This document shows positions 33,448-42,787 of a stretch of 64,000 nucleotides of DNA, in pieces; the first letter of the stretch is position 1, and each line of letters starts with the position of its first letter. Under the pieces are notes generated by a model. The model saw only the letters and a program-made list of their open reading frames with translations, was not told where the DNA came from and made no database searches. Source of the DNA: CAWVSB01 sp036960375 (GTDB lineage: Bacteria; Pseudomonadota; Gammaproteobacteria; Pseudomonadales; CAWVSB01); contig JBALVY010000007.1 of assembly GCA_036960375.1 (NCBI GenBank), forward strand, positions 124,001 through 188,000. Direction: 5' to 3'. Both the position numbers and the translations under genes were made by a program.

Positions 33448-33756
33448 ATGCAAATAAACATCAGTGGCCATCACGTAGAAGTTACCCCCGCCCTGAAAGA
33501 TTATGTCAATGCCAAGTTTGAACGTCTGGCCCGACACTTTGATCACATTACCAACTGCCACGTTACGCTTACCGTCGAAAAGCTTCGGCAACGAGCGGAC
33601 GCCACAATGCATGTATCAGGAGCCGACCTGGTCGCATCCTCTGAGTCCGAAGATATGTATACCGCGATCGATCAGTTGTCTGATAAGCTCGACCGACAAC
33701 TGATAAAACACAAGGAAAAAACCCAAAACAAAAAAGCCGGCCTGGTAGGTCGCTAA
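33448..33756 (+). CDS. hpf: ribosome hibernation-promoting factor, short form
   Basis: HPF binds the ribosome decoding centre and helps form inactive 100S dimers in stationary phase. The sequence MQINISGHHVEVTPALKDYVNAKFERLARHFDHITNCHVTLTVEK and ASSESEDMYTAIDQLSDKLDRQLIKHKEK is classical. I chose the ATG at 33448, preceded by GAGGAGAGG; it gives 102 residues, the short gammaproteobacterial type. It lies 81 nt after rpoN. Confidence 0.95.
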   Translation: MQINISGHHVEVTPALKDYVNAKFERLARHFDHITNCHVTLTVEKLRQRADATMHVSGADLVASSESEDMYTAIDQLSDKLDRQLIKHKEKTQNKKAGLVGR

Positions 33757-33774
33757 ACCAAGACCTGTAAACTT

Positions 33775-34254
33775 ATGCAATTACACACAATACTGACACC
33801 GGCTCGCACCCTGTACGGTGCGGCTGGCACCAGTAGAAAACGTACTTTGGAAACCGCGGCCTCATTTATTGCAGCACAAACGCCCGCAGTCGATGCCGAT
33901 GAACTGTATCGCAGCCTGATCGAGCGAGAACGCCTTGGCAGCACCGGTATTGGTGAAGGTGTGGCTATCCCCCACAGCCGGATGCACAACTGCGATGCCA
34001 TTACCGGAACACTGATCTCGCTGCAGCAGGCGGTCGATTTCGACTCTATAGACAATAAACCCGTCGATCTACTCTTTGTCCTGCTAGTCCCCATTGAAGC
34101 CAGTGATGAACACCTGCAGGTTCTAGCAGAACTGGCGCGTCTATTTAGTCAGGAAGAGTTCAGATCAATACTGCGCGATGCGAATAACGATGCTGAACTT
34201 TACGCCGCCGCCATTAATTATGCGAGTGCCAACCCCTCCAGTATAAAACAATGA
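33775..34254 (+). CDS. ptsN: nitrogen PTS EIIA component PtsN
   Basis: PtsN is the terminal acceptor of the regulatory nitrogen phosphotransferase chain (PtsP-Npr-PtsN), affecting potassium transport and nitrogen and envelope regulation. The phosphoacceptor histidine is His67 in GEGVAIPHSRM. The EIIA(fructose/mannitol)-like fold covers the whole 159 residues, with LLFVLLVPIEASDEHLQVLAELARLF in the second half. It overlaps rapZ by an ATGA. Confidence 0.95.
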   Translation: MQLHTILTPARTLYGAAGTSRKRTLETAASFIAAQTPAVDADELYRSLIERERLGSTGIGEGVAIPHSRMHNCDAITGTLISLQQAVDFDSIDNKPVDLLFVLLVPIEASDEHLQVLAELARLFSQEEFRSILRDANNDAELYAAAINYASANPSSIKQ

Positions 34255-35108
34255 AACTGGTAATCATCAGCGGCCGTTCAGGCTCAGGAAAAAGTACTGT
34301 CCTCAATGTACTTGAAGATGCCGGTTACTACTGTATCGACAACCTCCCCGCGGGTCTATTAGCTGCGTTGGTAGCCGAGACTCTCAGTCAGGAATCAACT
34401 GAACACGAGTATCTTGCGGTCTGTATTGATGCGCGTAATACTTCCAGACAACTGGCCGACTTTCCCGGTCAGCTGGAAAAATTACCGAAAGATATTGAGC
34501 GCCTTATTCTTTATCTTGATGCGGACGACGATACACTTATCGCTCGCTTCAGCGAAACTCGACGCCGCCACCCACTGAGCGACAGCCAGACCGCTCTGGC
34601 AGAAGCGCTAAGAAGAGAAAAACAGCTGCTGACCTCCATAGCTGACAGCGCGGATCAAACCATTGATACACGGCATATGCTATTTCACGAGTTGCGTGAT
34701 CATATCCAGCAGGTAGTGGTCGGACGGGGCCAGAGACAGATGGCTGTGCTAGTGCAATCTTTTGGTTTTAAACATGGAGTGCCAAGTAATGCTGACCTGG
34801 TTTTTGACCTTCGCTGCCTGCCAAACCCTCACTGGGAAGCTGCCCTTCGCCCACTCACAGGACAAGACCAGGGAGTGATAGATTTCCTCAGTCAACAACC
34901 GCTGGTTCAATCAATGCTTGAGGATATAGAACATTATCTGGAACGCTGGCTACCGCAATTTGAACGTAATAATCGCCCCTATACTACGGTCGCTTTGGGT
35001 TGCACAGGCGGCAGACATCGGTCAGTCTATATGACTGAAAAACTGGTTCTCAAGTTGGCCTCAAAACATCAGGTGCAAATACGCCACCGTGAACTACCAG
35101 GCTCGTAA
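34251..35108 (+). CDS. rapZ: RNase adapter protein RapZ
   Basis: RapZ binds small RNAs such as GlmZ and recruits RNase E to control GlmS synthesis, and so the supply of glucosamine-6-phosphate for the envelope. Walker A GRSGSGKST is at residues 8-16. CIDNLPAGLL, CIDARNT and YLDADDDTLIARFSETRRRHPL follow. The C-terminal RNA-binding domain has FGFKHGVPSNADLVFDLRCLPNPHW and VALGCTGGRHRSVYMTEKL. Length 285 is standard. Confidence 0.97.
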   Translation: MKLVIISGRSGSGKSTVLNVLEDAGYYCIDNLPAGLLAALVAETLSQESTEHEYLAVCIDARNTSRQLADFPGQLEKLPKDIERLILYLDADDDTLIARFSETRRRHPLSDSQTALAEALRREKQLLTSIADSADQTIDTRHMLFHELRDHIQQVVVGRGQRQMAVLVQSFGFKHGVPSNADLVFDLRCLPNPHWEAALRPLTGQDQGVIDFLSQQPLVQSMLEDIEHYLERWLPQFERNNRPYTTVALGCTGGRHRSVYMTEKLVLKLASKHQVQIRHRELPGS

Positions 35109-35120
35109 TACGGAAAACAC

Positions 35121-35390
35121 ATGATCGAAAAAACTATAACAATAATCAATAAATACGGTCTGCATGCCCGTGCAGCAGCCAAATTTGTCTCTACAACATC
35201 CGCATTCAGTTCCACTATTATGATCGAAAAGGACGGCAACTCGGTTGATGGAAAAAGCATCATGTCAGTTATGATGTTGGGTGCGGCGAAAGGCAGCGTC
35301 ATACAATTGCAAGTAGATGGCAGCGATGAAGCACTCGCCCTACAAGCTATCGAACAAATTATCCTCAATCGTTTTGATGAAGAAGAATAA
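35121..35390 (+). CDS. npr: phosphocarrier protein NPr
   Basis: NPr (PtsO) is the HPr-like carrier that passes phosphate to PtsN. The phosphorylated histidine is His15 in NKYGLHARAAAKFV. The second conserved region is VDGKSIMSVMMLGAAKGSVIQLQVDGSDEALALQAIEQI. At 89 residues it is complete. It closes the rpoN-hpf-ptsN-rapZ-npr cluster 12 nt after rapZ. Confidence 0.96.
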   Translation: MIEKTITIINKYGLHARAAAKFVSTTSAFSSTIMIEKDGNSVDGKSIMSVMMLGAAKGSVIQLQVDGSDEALALQAIEQIILNRFDEEE

Positions 35391-35456
35391 ACCTCACCAA
35401 ACGCCCTGAGTTCAGACCTAAAAGAAACAAGTGTGTTTATACTCAAAGAACATTAA

Positions 35457-35488
35457 AATTACCGATGTATAGTATATTTCCGGTAATT
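35457..35488. promoter_or_regulatory. operator-like inverted repeat upstream of mgtE
   Basis: AATTACCG and CGGTAATT are perfect 8-bp arms separated by 16 bp. A TATAGT lies inside the loop and a TATACT lies just upstream (35438-35443). The arrangement suggests a dimeric repressor site over the mgtE promoter, or an RNA hairpin in the leader. No magnesium riboswitch is recognisable in the 144-nt gap. Confidence 0.4.
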
Positions 35489-35534
35489 GTCAGCGCCAGC
35501 TGAGAATTTCATGCGTTAAACAAGGGCGGGCACC

Positions 35535-36893
35535 ATGCCACATAACCTGGACGCCAAGAGCACGCAAAGCCAATTAGAGGCACTAAATGATGCCCTGAAT
35601 GACGGCACATTTGCGCCTGTTCGTCGTATGCTCAATACTCTAACCGGCCCTGATATTGCGCACCTGATCGAATCTGCCCCACCCAAGCAACGCGCCGTAC
35701 TCTGGAAGCTATTGGCCATAGAGCGCGAAGGTGAAGTTCTACAAGAGCTAAACGAAGATATCCAGGCCGACCTTGTACGCGGCATGGAGACCGACGAATT
35801 ACTTTCCGTACTTGAGGGCCTCGAACCCGATGACATAGCAGATATTCTGCAACAGCTGCCCAATCGAATAATTCACGAAGTCCTGCAGGCCATGGATACG
35901 CAGGACCGTCATCGCGTCGAAAGAATTCTGCCTTACGATGAGGATTCCGCTGGCGGCCTGATGAACACCGATACGGTCACGGTGCGTCCCAGCCTGACGC
36001 TCGATGTTGTGTTACGTTATTTACGACGCCACGATGAAATACCGGAAATGACCGATTCTATTTTTGTGGTTAACCGAAGTGATCATTTCCTCGGCGCATT
36101 AAGTATCAATAAACTATTGGTCTCTGACCCAAACCTGACGGTCAGAGAAGTCATGGACACGGGTGTGGAGCCCATTCCCGCCGACATGCCCGACACCCAG
36201 GTTGCCATTTTATTTGAACGACACGACTGGGTATCTGCACCGGTGGTCGATACCGATAATAGTCTTTTGGGTCGCATCACCATTGATGACGTGGTTGACG
36301 TCATTAGAGAGGACGCAGACCACTCTCTCATGAGTCTGGCTGGCCTGGACGAAGACGAAGATACCTTTGCAACAGTACGAAAAACTGCTCCACGACGGGC
36401 AATATGGCTCGGCGTAAATCTGATAGCCGTATTTATATCCGCCAATGTCATTGGTATGTTCGAACAAACCATTGAAAAACTGGTAGCGCTTGCCATATTG
36501 ATGCCCATTGTTGCCAGCATGGGCGGTGTCGCCGGCAGCCAGACCCTAACTATTATTATCCGGGCTATTGCGCTGGGCCATATCAGCCGCAGTAACGCTC
36601 GCTGGCTGTATACCCGCGAGATCTGTGTGGCCCTCATCAATGGTATGCTATGGGCCGTTACGGCGGGTATACTAGCGGCACTTTGGTTTGACGACAGCAC
36701 ACTGGGGCTAGTAATCTCCATGGCTATGGCTATCAATCTACTTGTCGCTGCGATCGGCGGAGTCGCCATCCCGCTAACGCTCAAGGCGATGAAGATCGAT
36801 CCTGCACTGGCCGGTGGTATGGCCGTCACCACACTTACCGACGCAGTCGGTTTCTTCTCTTTTCTGGGACTTGCGACACTTTTTTATGGCTAG
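35535..36893 (+). CDS. mgtE: magnesium transporter MgtE
   Basis: MgtE is a dimeric inner-membrane Mg2+ channel gated by cytoplasmic Mg2+. The helical N domain (about residues 1-130) includes LEGLEPDDIADILQQLP. A CBS pair follows from PYDEDSAGGLMNTD to about residue 255. Five membrane helices run from IWLGVNLIAVFISANVIGMFE to the end, including IMPIVASMGGVAGSQTLTI, which lines the pore. Length 452 is normal. Its stop overlaps the darP start by 8 nt. Confidence 0.95.
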   Translation: MPHNLDAKSTQSQLEALNDALNDGTFAPVRRMLNTLTGPDIAHLIESAPPKQRAVLWKLLAIEREGEVLQELNEDIQADLVRGMETDELLSVLEGLEPDDIADILQQLPNRIIHEVLQAMDTQDRHRVERILPYDEDSAGGLMNTDTVTVRPSLTLDVVLRYLRRHDEIPEMTDSIFVVNRSDHFLGALSINKLLVSDPNLTVREVMDTGVEPIPADMPDTQVAILFERHDWVSAPVVDTDNSLLGRITIDDVVDVIREDADHSLMSLAGLDEDEDTFATVRKTAPRRAIWLGVNLIAVFISANVIGMFEQTIEKLVALAILMPIVASMGGVAGSQTLTIIIRAIALGHISRSNARWLYTREICVALINGMLWAVTAGILAALWFDDSTLGLVISMAMAINLLVAAIGGVAIPLTLKAMKIDPALAGGMAVTTLTDAVGFFSFLGLATLFYG

Positions 36894-37404
36894 AGCAAAA
36901 AAAACTGACATCGATACTGACGACCTGCCTTCTCGTTCACAACTAAAGAGAGAACAACAGGCACTGCATGCCATGGGTAAACGATTGGTTGAGCTCAAAC
37001 CCGGCCAACTGACCAAGCTGCCACTCTGGCCAGATTTATCAGAGGCGGTAACGCTTGCCCAACGATTGAAAAACAACGAAGGGAAACGCCGTCAGCTAAA
37101 CTACATTAGCCGTTTGCTACGCGAAGGCGACAATACCACTATCACTGAAGCCCTCAAAGATCTCGACAAAGGTGATCTGGCTAATAATTTGCGCTTTCAC
37201 GCACTTGAACTGATGCGAGATCAGTTATTGATCGCGGGGCCAGATGGCGTCGAAACGATTATTGAGAAATACCCTCAGGCTGATCGCAGCCTGCTGCGTC
37301 AACTGGTACGCGTAGCGGCCAAAGAGGAAAAAGAAAACAAACCGCCTAAATCGGCGCGTAAAATATTCAAGTATCTTCGTGAACAGGATGAGTCCGCGCA
37401 ATAA
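36886..37404 (+). CDS. darP: ribosome biogenesis factor DarP (YjgA)
   Basis: DarP (YjgA, DUF615) binds late 50S precursors and helps assembly of the peptidyl transferase centre. MARAKKTD is followed by SRSQLKREQQALHAMGKRLVELKPGQLTKLPLWPDLSEAVTLAQRLKNNEGKRRQLNYISRLLRE, the well-conserved family core. I chose the ATG at 36886 (172 aa), which overlaps the mgtE stop. In Pseudomonas this gene lies between pmbA and tldD; neither is present here. It converges on yhdP. Confidence 0.93.
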   Translation: MARAKKTDIDTDDLPSRSQLKREQQALHAMGKRLVELKPGQLTKLPLWPDLSEAVTLAQRLKNNEGKRRQLNYISRLLREGDNTTITEALKDLDKGDLANNLRFHALELMRDQLLIAGPDGVETIIEKYPQADRSLLRQLVRVAAKEEKENKPPKSARKIFKYLREQDESAQ

Positions 37405-37427
37405 ATTGCCCACTAAAAGTATTGACC

Positions 37428-40400
37428 CTACTTTTTAGTCCGCTCAAAGAGATGTTCGAACTTCATTTTCGGATCATCCCAGGGACCATTAATGCTATAG
37501 ACGGCACTGGATAATTTCTCGATCTGTTCTTCAAATAGTTTGCTGGCTAAAAATACCCCTGCGGCGACGGGTATTCCGCCAACCAGCGCTGCCATCCAGG
37601 GTAAATTGGAACCGACTGGAATAATTGCCACCAATTCCGCAGCAACGGTCTCCTCATGAAGATCAAGGGTGCCTGTCAGCTTTAAATCACTGGAAGGCCC
37701 TTCAACATGCAAAGGCTCTTCAATTTTTAACCAACCCGGCTCAAATTCCAGGATACCTTTAACCCGCTTATATTCCAGCCCTGTCTCGGTCACGTCTTTA
37801 AAATCCAACTGCAGTCGCCGCACCAAATTACTAAAGTTCAGCAAACTAATCAGTTTTAAGCCGTCTGCCGCAGTGCCCTCTGTCTGGTAAAATCGTCCAT
37901 CCTGCAATTCCAGCTGTAGATCTCCAGACAAACCCTCTAGACCGATACCTACGGGTGAGCCTCCCCATTCGATATCCGCCAACACCACCGCTTTTTTACT
38001 GCTAACACCAGGATCCATATCATAATGTGCGAGCACCTCCCTGATGTTGCCGGCCATCAGCACCCCCATAAATGACGAGCGTTCTTTGCTCCCTTCTCTA
38101 AACCATTGAAGCTCCGCGCCCTCCTCTTCATCCAGACCGCGCAGAGTCATACCGCCCATACTGGCTGATAAACCCGAGATTAGCGCACCAGTTTCTGTCG
38201 GTCGAAATTTAAACTTCCAACTACCAAAATCCACCTCAGATACGCTGACATTAGACAATTCGGCATCCATCGCCACATATTCCCTTGGATCTGTGCCTTC
38301 CAGTAAATCACCCTCCGGAAGTACCTGCTCCGGGTTTATCGGGAAGTGTAAATAATCCACCTTGATCTGTAGCGGCTGATCTTCGTCTTCAACCCTAACA
38401 TGAGCCTTCACCCGACTATGCTCAACATCAATCAGCCAGCTTTGAAGATCAGGATTAATAATTATATCCACATCGGTCAGATACTGGCCAAAGGCATTAA
38501 ATGATCGAAGATTGAGTTTATCTACTCTTACCGAGGTGGCCGCCACCCCTTGTTCTGCAACACCCGAGGCGGCAGACATCTCCTCAAGCACAGCCTGATA
38601 AAGATCAACAGCTGACAGCCACTTATCCAGGTCGGCATGCTCAAGACTGCCTTCAACCAACAGGCCGCTGTCAGGCAATGAGGACGGCATTGGCGCTGCG
38701 CCAACATGCATCAAACCACGAACACCATCAGGCCCATTTAATTCCATTTGAAATTCACCGACCCCTGCCAGCGTGCCTGTCATAGGCAAAGATGGCTCGG
38801 ACAAAGACAAGCGCATAGCAAGAGGCATTAGATCTACTTCTGCCTTGATAAACGGTGGCGGTAAATCTGTCGACACGCCAAATAAATCCGTCCGCAAGTC
38901 CAATCGACTGCCTCCATCGTCAAGAGCATTAACTCTCAACACGGCCTCAAATGGCGCTTGGCCATGGAAGAGCCCCAATACCGGAAGCTCGAGCCAATCA
39001 CGAACGGCTAAGGCGGTCACCTGTCCAGTTACCGATACCTCTGTTTCAATTTTTTTACCTGCCCCTCTGGATACGATGTTTGCGTCTATTGGCCTATCCC
39101 AAAGTGTCGCTTTCAAGCCAGAAGATACCAGGCCTTTTTCGCTACTGTAATTTAATGGTCCGCTAACATTGTCAAAACTCAGGTTCAGGGTTTGGTTGGT
39201 GAGCTTAACACCCTCAAGATTCGCTCGAACTCCAACCTGCGGTTCGCCGTCTCGTATTAGCGGCAGTTTAAGATTTAACTTGGCATTGTATCGACCACTG
39301 GCCTGCCAGGGCTCAATGACATCGCCAAGTACTTTCCGTAAAGGGCTCTCAACAAACAATCTTGGTATATCTTTAGCTGGTCCCGTCAGCGTTCCCGATA
39401 CATCCAGCTCCAAATGCCCTGCAACGCGGTTAATGCTAACGTCAGTATCAGTAATTGAAGAGCCGTACATCATCGCAGAATGCACATCTACCCGAGTATC
39501 ATAATTATCAACAAAAAGGAGTGCACTGATCTCCGTGGCCTTAGGCCACAGGGGGTCATAACGCACGACGCCTTCGGCGGCATTTAACATCAACTGAATT
39601 GATCGATCGAACTCGCCGCCCTTCAATGAGCCCTGATAGATGAACCCGGCATCAGGCACCTTTGCCCCTCGCAGACTATCATCGAGCCACTCTTTCAGAT
39701 TTGAACTCACTAACTTTGGTATAAATACATCTCGAAATTTCGCATCAGAATCATTCAGACTGATCATCAGCGACATTTGTGGGTCCAGCCCAGTGCGTTT
39801 AGCCGGAAACTCCAGCGTAATATGCCCTCGACCACTGCCAAAATCACTGGCTAGAGTCAGTGGCCCCGAGGCAACACGCACGCCATCAGGCTCTATCCAC
39901 CACGCTGCCTGTCCACTAACAGAAGCGATCTCAAATGCATGATCATAGAGTTTGGGTAAAAACAGTGACAGCGGCTGATCTTTTATCCAAAGTCCGCCAC
40001 TCAAAGCACTGGCTTCGATATAGCCAAAAACCCTGGCGCCCGGCGCTGATTTCCAGGGCTCTATGCTCACGTCGTCCAGTATCGCCTTCAGCTGTAGTGC
40101 TTCAGCGACAGGTTTGCCCGGATGATAACCAACAGACAGATTTCTTATTGCCCCTTTGGGGGCCAAGGTTGCCAGAGTGTCCGCTAACATTTCAGGTAAT
40201 TCACCGGTATTAATCAACCACCGGCTCCAGTACTCCAGCTGTAATTCCGGAATAGAAAAACGCCAGGGTTGCGCCAGCTCCTCGCGTTCTATTAACACCT
40301 TACTCAGAGACAGAGAATTACCCTGCCAATCCAGGCTGAGCCCGTGCAGCCAGCTGGTTATTTTCTTGCCACCCAGAATTTCAGTACCAAAGCGAGTAGA

Positions 40401-41282
40401 AAAATTGTTGAGAGCAATACCTTTTTCATTTCCCTCTCGCAGCAATTCAAAGCCGGGAGAGTTAAGCTCGCCCTGAATAATTAAACGCTCGCCGCGCACC
40501 CAGTCCAGCGAAATATCACCACTTGCGGTTAACTGTTGAGAGACTGTAGACATTTTCGAGATTGCGACATAAGGCGCTAAATCGACATCTTCAAAAGAAG
40601 CCTGGCCACGCAGACGAAAGCCCTTATCACGGATTTTACCCTGACTTTCCAAATCCATTGTGACAACAGCATCGCCATTGCCATCAACCAAGGTCAATAC
40701 CATCTGCCTCATATTCAAGCCGCTGCGCACCTGCAGGCTCATTTCCTGCAGATGCCAGGGAGGCTCGTCGAGCGGGTGAAAATTGATCTGTAAATCTTGC
40801 ATATCGACAAACGTTGCCGTCTCAATGAGACGCTGAATAAAATCGTTTGAATTGCCCTTGCCAGGCTCGAAGCCTCCTACCCACCAAACTCCGTCGGCTT
40901 GTTGATAGACATGTAATACCGGATTAATCAGACTGACCCGCTCCAACAAAGGCGCCAGTGCAAACACACTGGCATTGGCGTCCAGCCGTAACATAAGCTG
41001 ATCGACTTCAATTGCCGGCCTGCCGCTTTTGTCACCAGCTGCAACGCGAAAGCCTACCAATTCTATCTGAGGTGAAAAAGCGTGCCAGGTACCCTCCATC
41101 GCCTGAACTTGAATATCCAGACCACTGAGAGAGTTAATTTCCTCGAGTAATACATCCTGAAATCGTGAAAGTTGAGGCAAGTAGTAGCGCCCCAGAGTGA
41201 CATACAGCGAGGTAAAAACAATCGCCAATACAATGCCGCCCCAAAGCCAGCGGGTTAGCAACTTTAGTATGCGCTGCGGCAT
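37428..41282 (-). CDS. yhdP: AsmA-like phospholipid transport protein YhdP
   Basis: YhdP is a giant bridge-like protein that, with TamB and YdbH, moves phospholipids to the outer membrane. It has one N-terminal inner-membrane helix (about residues 13-32, LWGGIVLAIVFTSLYVTLG). A very long periplasmic region of repeating beta-strands (DUF3971-type) follows, with an AsmA-like C-terminal part around GTAADGLKLISLLNFSNLVRRLQLDFKDV. The 1284 residues match the family size. It lies 32 nt after rng, the usual mre-maf-rng-yhdP order; tldD, the usual next gene, is missing. Confidence 0.94.
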   Translation of the reverse strand: MPQRILKLLTRWLWGGIVLAIVFTSLYVTLGRYYLPQLSRFQDVLLEEINSLSGLDIQVQAMEGTWHAFSPQIELVGFRVAAGDKSGRPAIEVDQLMLRLDANASVFALAPLLERVSLINPVLHVYQQADGVWWVGGFEPGKGNSNDFIQRLIETATFVDMQDLQINFHPLDEPPWHLQEMSLQVRSGLNMRQMVLTLVDGNGDAVVTMDLESQGKIRDKGFRLRGQASFEDVDLAPYVAISKMSTVSQQLTASGDISLDWVRGERLIIQGELNSPGFELLREGNEKGIALNNFSTRFGTEILGGKKITSWLHGLSLDWQGNSLSLSKVLIEREELAQPWRFSIPELQLEYWSRWLINTGELPEMLADTLATLAPKGAIRNLSVGYHPGKPVAEALQLKAILDDVSIEPWKSAPGARVFGYIEASALSGGLWIKDQPLSLFLPKLYDHAFEIASVSGQAAWWIEPDGVRVASGPLTLASDFGSGRGHITLEFPAKRTGLDPQMSLMISLNDSDAKFRDVFIPKLVSSNLKEWLDDSLRGAKVPDAGFIYQGSLKGGEFDRSIQLMLNAAEGVVRYDPLWPKATEISALLFVDNYDTRVDVHSAMMYGSSITDTDVSINRVAGHLELDVSGTLTGPAKDIPRLFVESPLRKVLGDVIEPWQASGRYNAKLNLKLPLIRDGEPQVGVRANLEGVKLTNQTLNLSFDNVSGPLNYSSEKGLVSSGLKATLWDRPIDANIVSRGAGKKIETEVSVTGQVTALAVRDWLELPVLGLFHGQAPFEAVLRVNALDDGGSRLDLRTDLFGVSTDLPPPFIKAEVDLMPLAMRLSLSEPSLPMTGTLAGVGEFQMELNGPDGVRGLMHVGAAPMPSSLPDSGLLVEGSLEHADLDKWLSAVDLYQAVLEEMSAASGVAEQGVAATSVRVDKLNLRSFNAFGQYLTDVDIIINPDLQSWLIDVEHSRVKAHVRVEDEDQPLQIKVDYLHFPINPEQVLPEGDLLEGTDPREYVAMDAELSNVSVSEVDFGSWKFKFRPTETGALISGLSASMGGMTLRGLDEEEGAELQWFREGSKERSSFMGVLMAGNIREVLAHYDMDPGVSSKKAVVLADIEWGGSPVGIGLEGLSGDLQLELQDGRFYQTEGTAADGLKLISLLNFSNLVRRLQLDFKDVTETGLEYKRVKGILEFEPGWLKIEEPLHVEGPSSDLKLTGTLDLHEETVAAELVAIIPVGSNLPWMAALVGGIPVAAGVFLASKLFEEQIEKLSSAVYSINGPWDDPKMKFEHLFERTKK

Positions 41283-41314
41283 AGTCAGAACTCTAGGCCA
41301 GATGAGCAGATGAG

Positions 41315-42787
41315 CTATAACAAAATAACATCGAACTGCTCCTGTGAGTAAAGTATCTCTTGCTGAAACTTGATGGTCGCGCCGGTGAATTCCTCCAGGT
41401 CAGCCACGCTAGCCGAGTCTTCATCCTGTAATCGATCGACGACTAATGCGGAAGCCAGCACCGTAAAATTACGACTTTCATAAGCTCTGGCAATCCTCAG
41501 TACTTCTCTGAAAATCTCATAACATACCGTTTCGGCCGATTTCACACTGCCACTGCCATCACAGGCAGGACACGACTCACATAATATATGCTCAAGGCTT
41601 TCGCGGGTTCTTTTGCGTGTCATCTGTACCAAACCCAATTCGGACACGCCGGATATATTAGTTTTAGCCCTATCACGCAATAGCGCCTTTTCGAGAGCAC
41701 GCAGAACCTGGCGCTGATGCTCGACATCCTTCATGTCGATAAAATCGACAATAATCATACCACCCAGATTTCTGACCCGTAGCTGGCGGGCTAATGCGGT
41801 CGTAGCTTCCAGGTTGGTTTTAAAAATTGTTTCTTCCAGATTACGATGCCCAACAAAAGCGCCAGTATTGACATCGATAGTTGTCATCGCCTCAGTTTGA
41901 TCAATAATAATATAGCCACCAGATTTCAAGCTCACTTTACGACTCAGTGCTTTTTGAATTTCATCTTCAATACTGTAGAGATTAAATAGTGGGCGCTCAC
42001 CCGGATAATACTCCAGAATACCTTCCGCCTCTGGTACAAACTGGTGAGTAAACTCCTTCACCTTGTCGTAGGTTTCCTTGGAATCTATGCGTATTTTTTC
42101 CACATGCTCGTGCATCATATCGCGAATAGTTCGCATCGCCAGCGGCAAGTCCTGATGGATAGCATAAGGAACAGCCCCCTGCTTGCGATGATCCCCTACC
42201 GCCTGCCACAGGCGGGCAAGAAAGGCCATGTCGCTGCTAATTTCTTCAACCGCTGCACCCTCAGCTGCGGTACGAATGATATAACCGAAGTTAGCAGGCA
42301 GCTCGAGCTCATCGCGACAGTCCGCAACAATGTCACGTAAACGCTCGCGCTCTTCTTCTTCATCAATTCGCTGGGATACCCCGATGTGGTCGGTTCCGGG
42401 CATAACAACCAAATACCTCGAGGACACAGATAGCTGCGTAGTAAGGCGCGCACCTTTGGTCCCCATTGGGTCTTTGGTGACCTGAACTACCAGTTCCTGT
42501 CCTTCGCGCAATACCGTGCGAATATCAATGTCTGCAATATGTCCCTTCTCAGGATCACGCGCGGCAGCAATATCCGCGACATGAATAAAACTGGCACGTT
42601 CAAGACCGATATCCACGAACGCCGCCTGCATTCCGGGCAAAACCCTAACCACCTTTCCCTTGTAGATATTACCGACGATACCGCGATTAGTGGCGCGTTC
42701 AATTGAAACCTCCTGTAGTACCCCGTTTTCTACCAGGGCTACCCGAGTCTCAGTTGGCGTCACGTTGATCATTATTTCTTCGCTCAT
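41315..42787 (-). CDS. rng: ribonuclease G
   Basis: RNase G is the endonuclease that trims the 5' end of 16S rRNA and degrades some mRNAs. The N-terminal MINVTPTETRVALVENGVLQEVSIERA leads to an S1 domain (IVGNIYKGKVVRVLPGMQAAFVDIGLERASFIHVADI). The catalytic core has INVNTGAFVG-type sequence (TTIDVNTGAFVGHRN), IIVDFIDMKD, QMTRKRTRESLEHILCESCPACDGSGSV with the zinc-link cysteines. It has 490 residues and lacks the long scaffold tail of RNase E. It overlaps maf by ATGA. Confidence 0.96.
   Translation of the reverse strand: MSEEIMINVTPTETRVALVENGVLQEVSIERATNRGIVGNIYKGKVVRVLPGMQAAFVDIGLERASFIHVADIAAARDPEKGHIADIDIRTVLREGQELVVQVTKDPMGTKGARLTTQLSVSSRYLVVMPGTDHIGVSQRIDEEEERERLRDIVADCRDELELPANFGYIIRTAAEGAAVEEISSDMAFLARLWQAVGDHRKQGAVPYAIHQDLPLAMRTIRDMMHEHVEKIRIDSKETYDKVKEFTHQFVPEAEGILEYYPGERPLFNLYSIEDEIQKALSRKVSLKSGGYIIIDQTEAMTTIDVNTGAFVGHRNLEETIFKTNLEATTALARQLRVRNLGGMIIVDFIDMKDVEHQRQVLRALEKALLRDRAKTNISGVSELGLVQMTRKRTRESLEHILCESCPACDGSGSVKSAETVCYEIFREVLRIARAYESRNFTVLASALVVDRLQDEDSASVADLEEFTGATIKFQQEILYSQEQFDVILL

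Noticed and set aside
35391..35534. Magnesium riboswitch (M-box) before mgtE
   Set aside because: The gap is too short and none of the conserved M-box segments is visible.
36083..36832. 249-codon minus-strand open frame rich in Ser, Met and Ile
   Set aside because: It is exactly antisense to mgtE, whose protein is unmistakable; the composition reflects the complementary strand of membrane helices.
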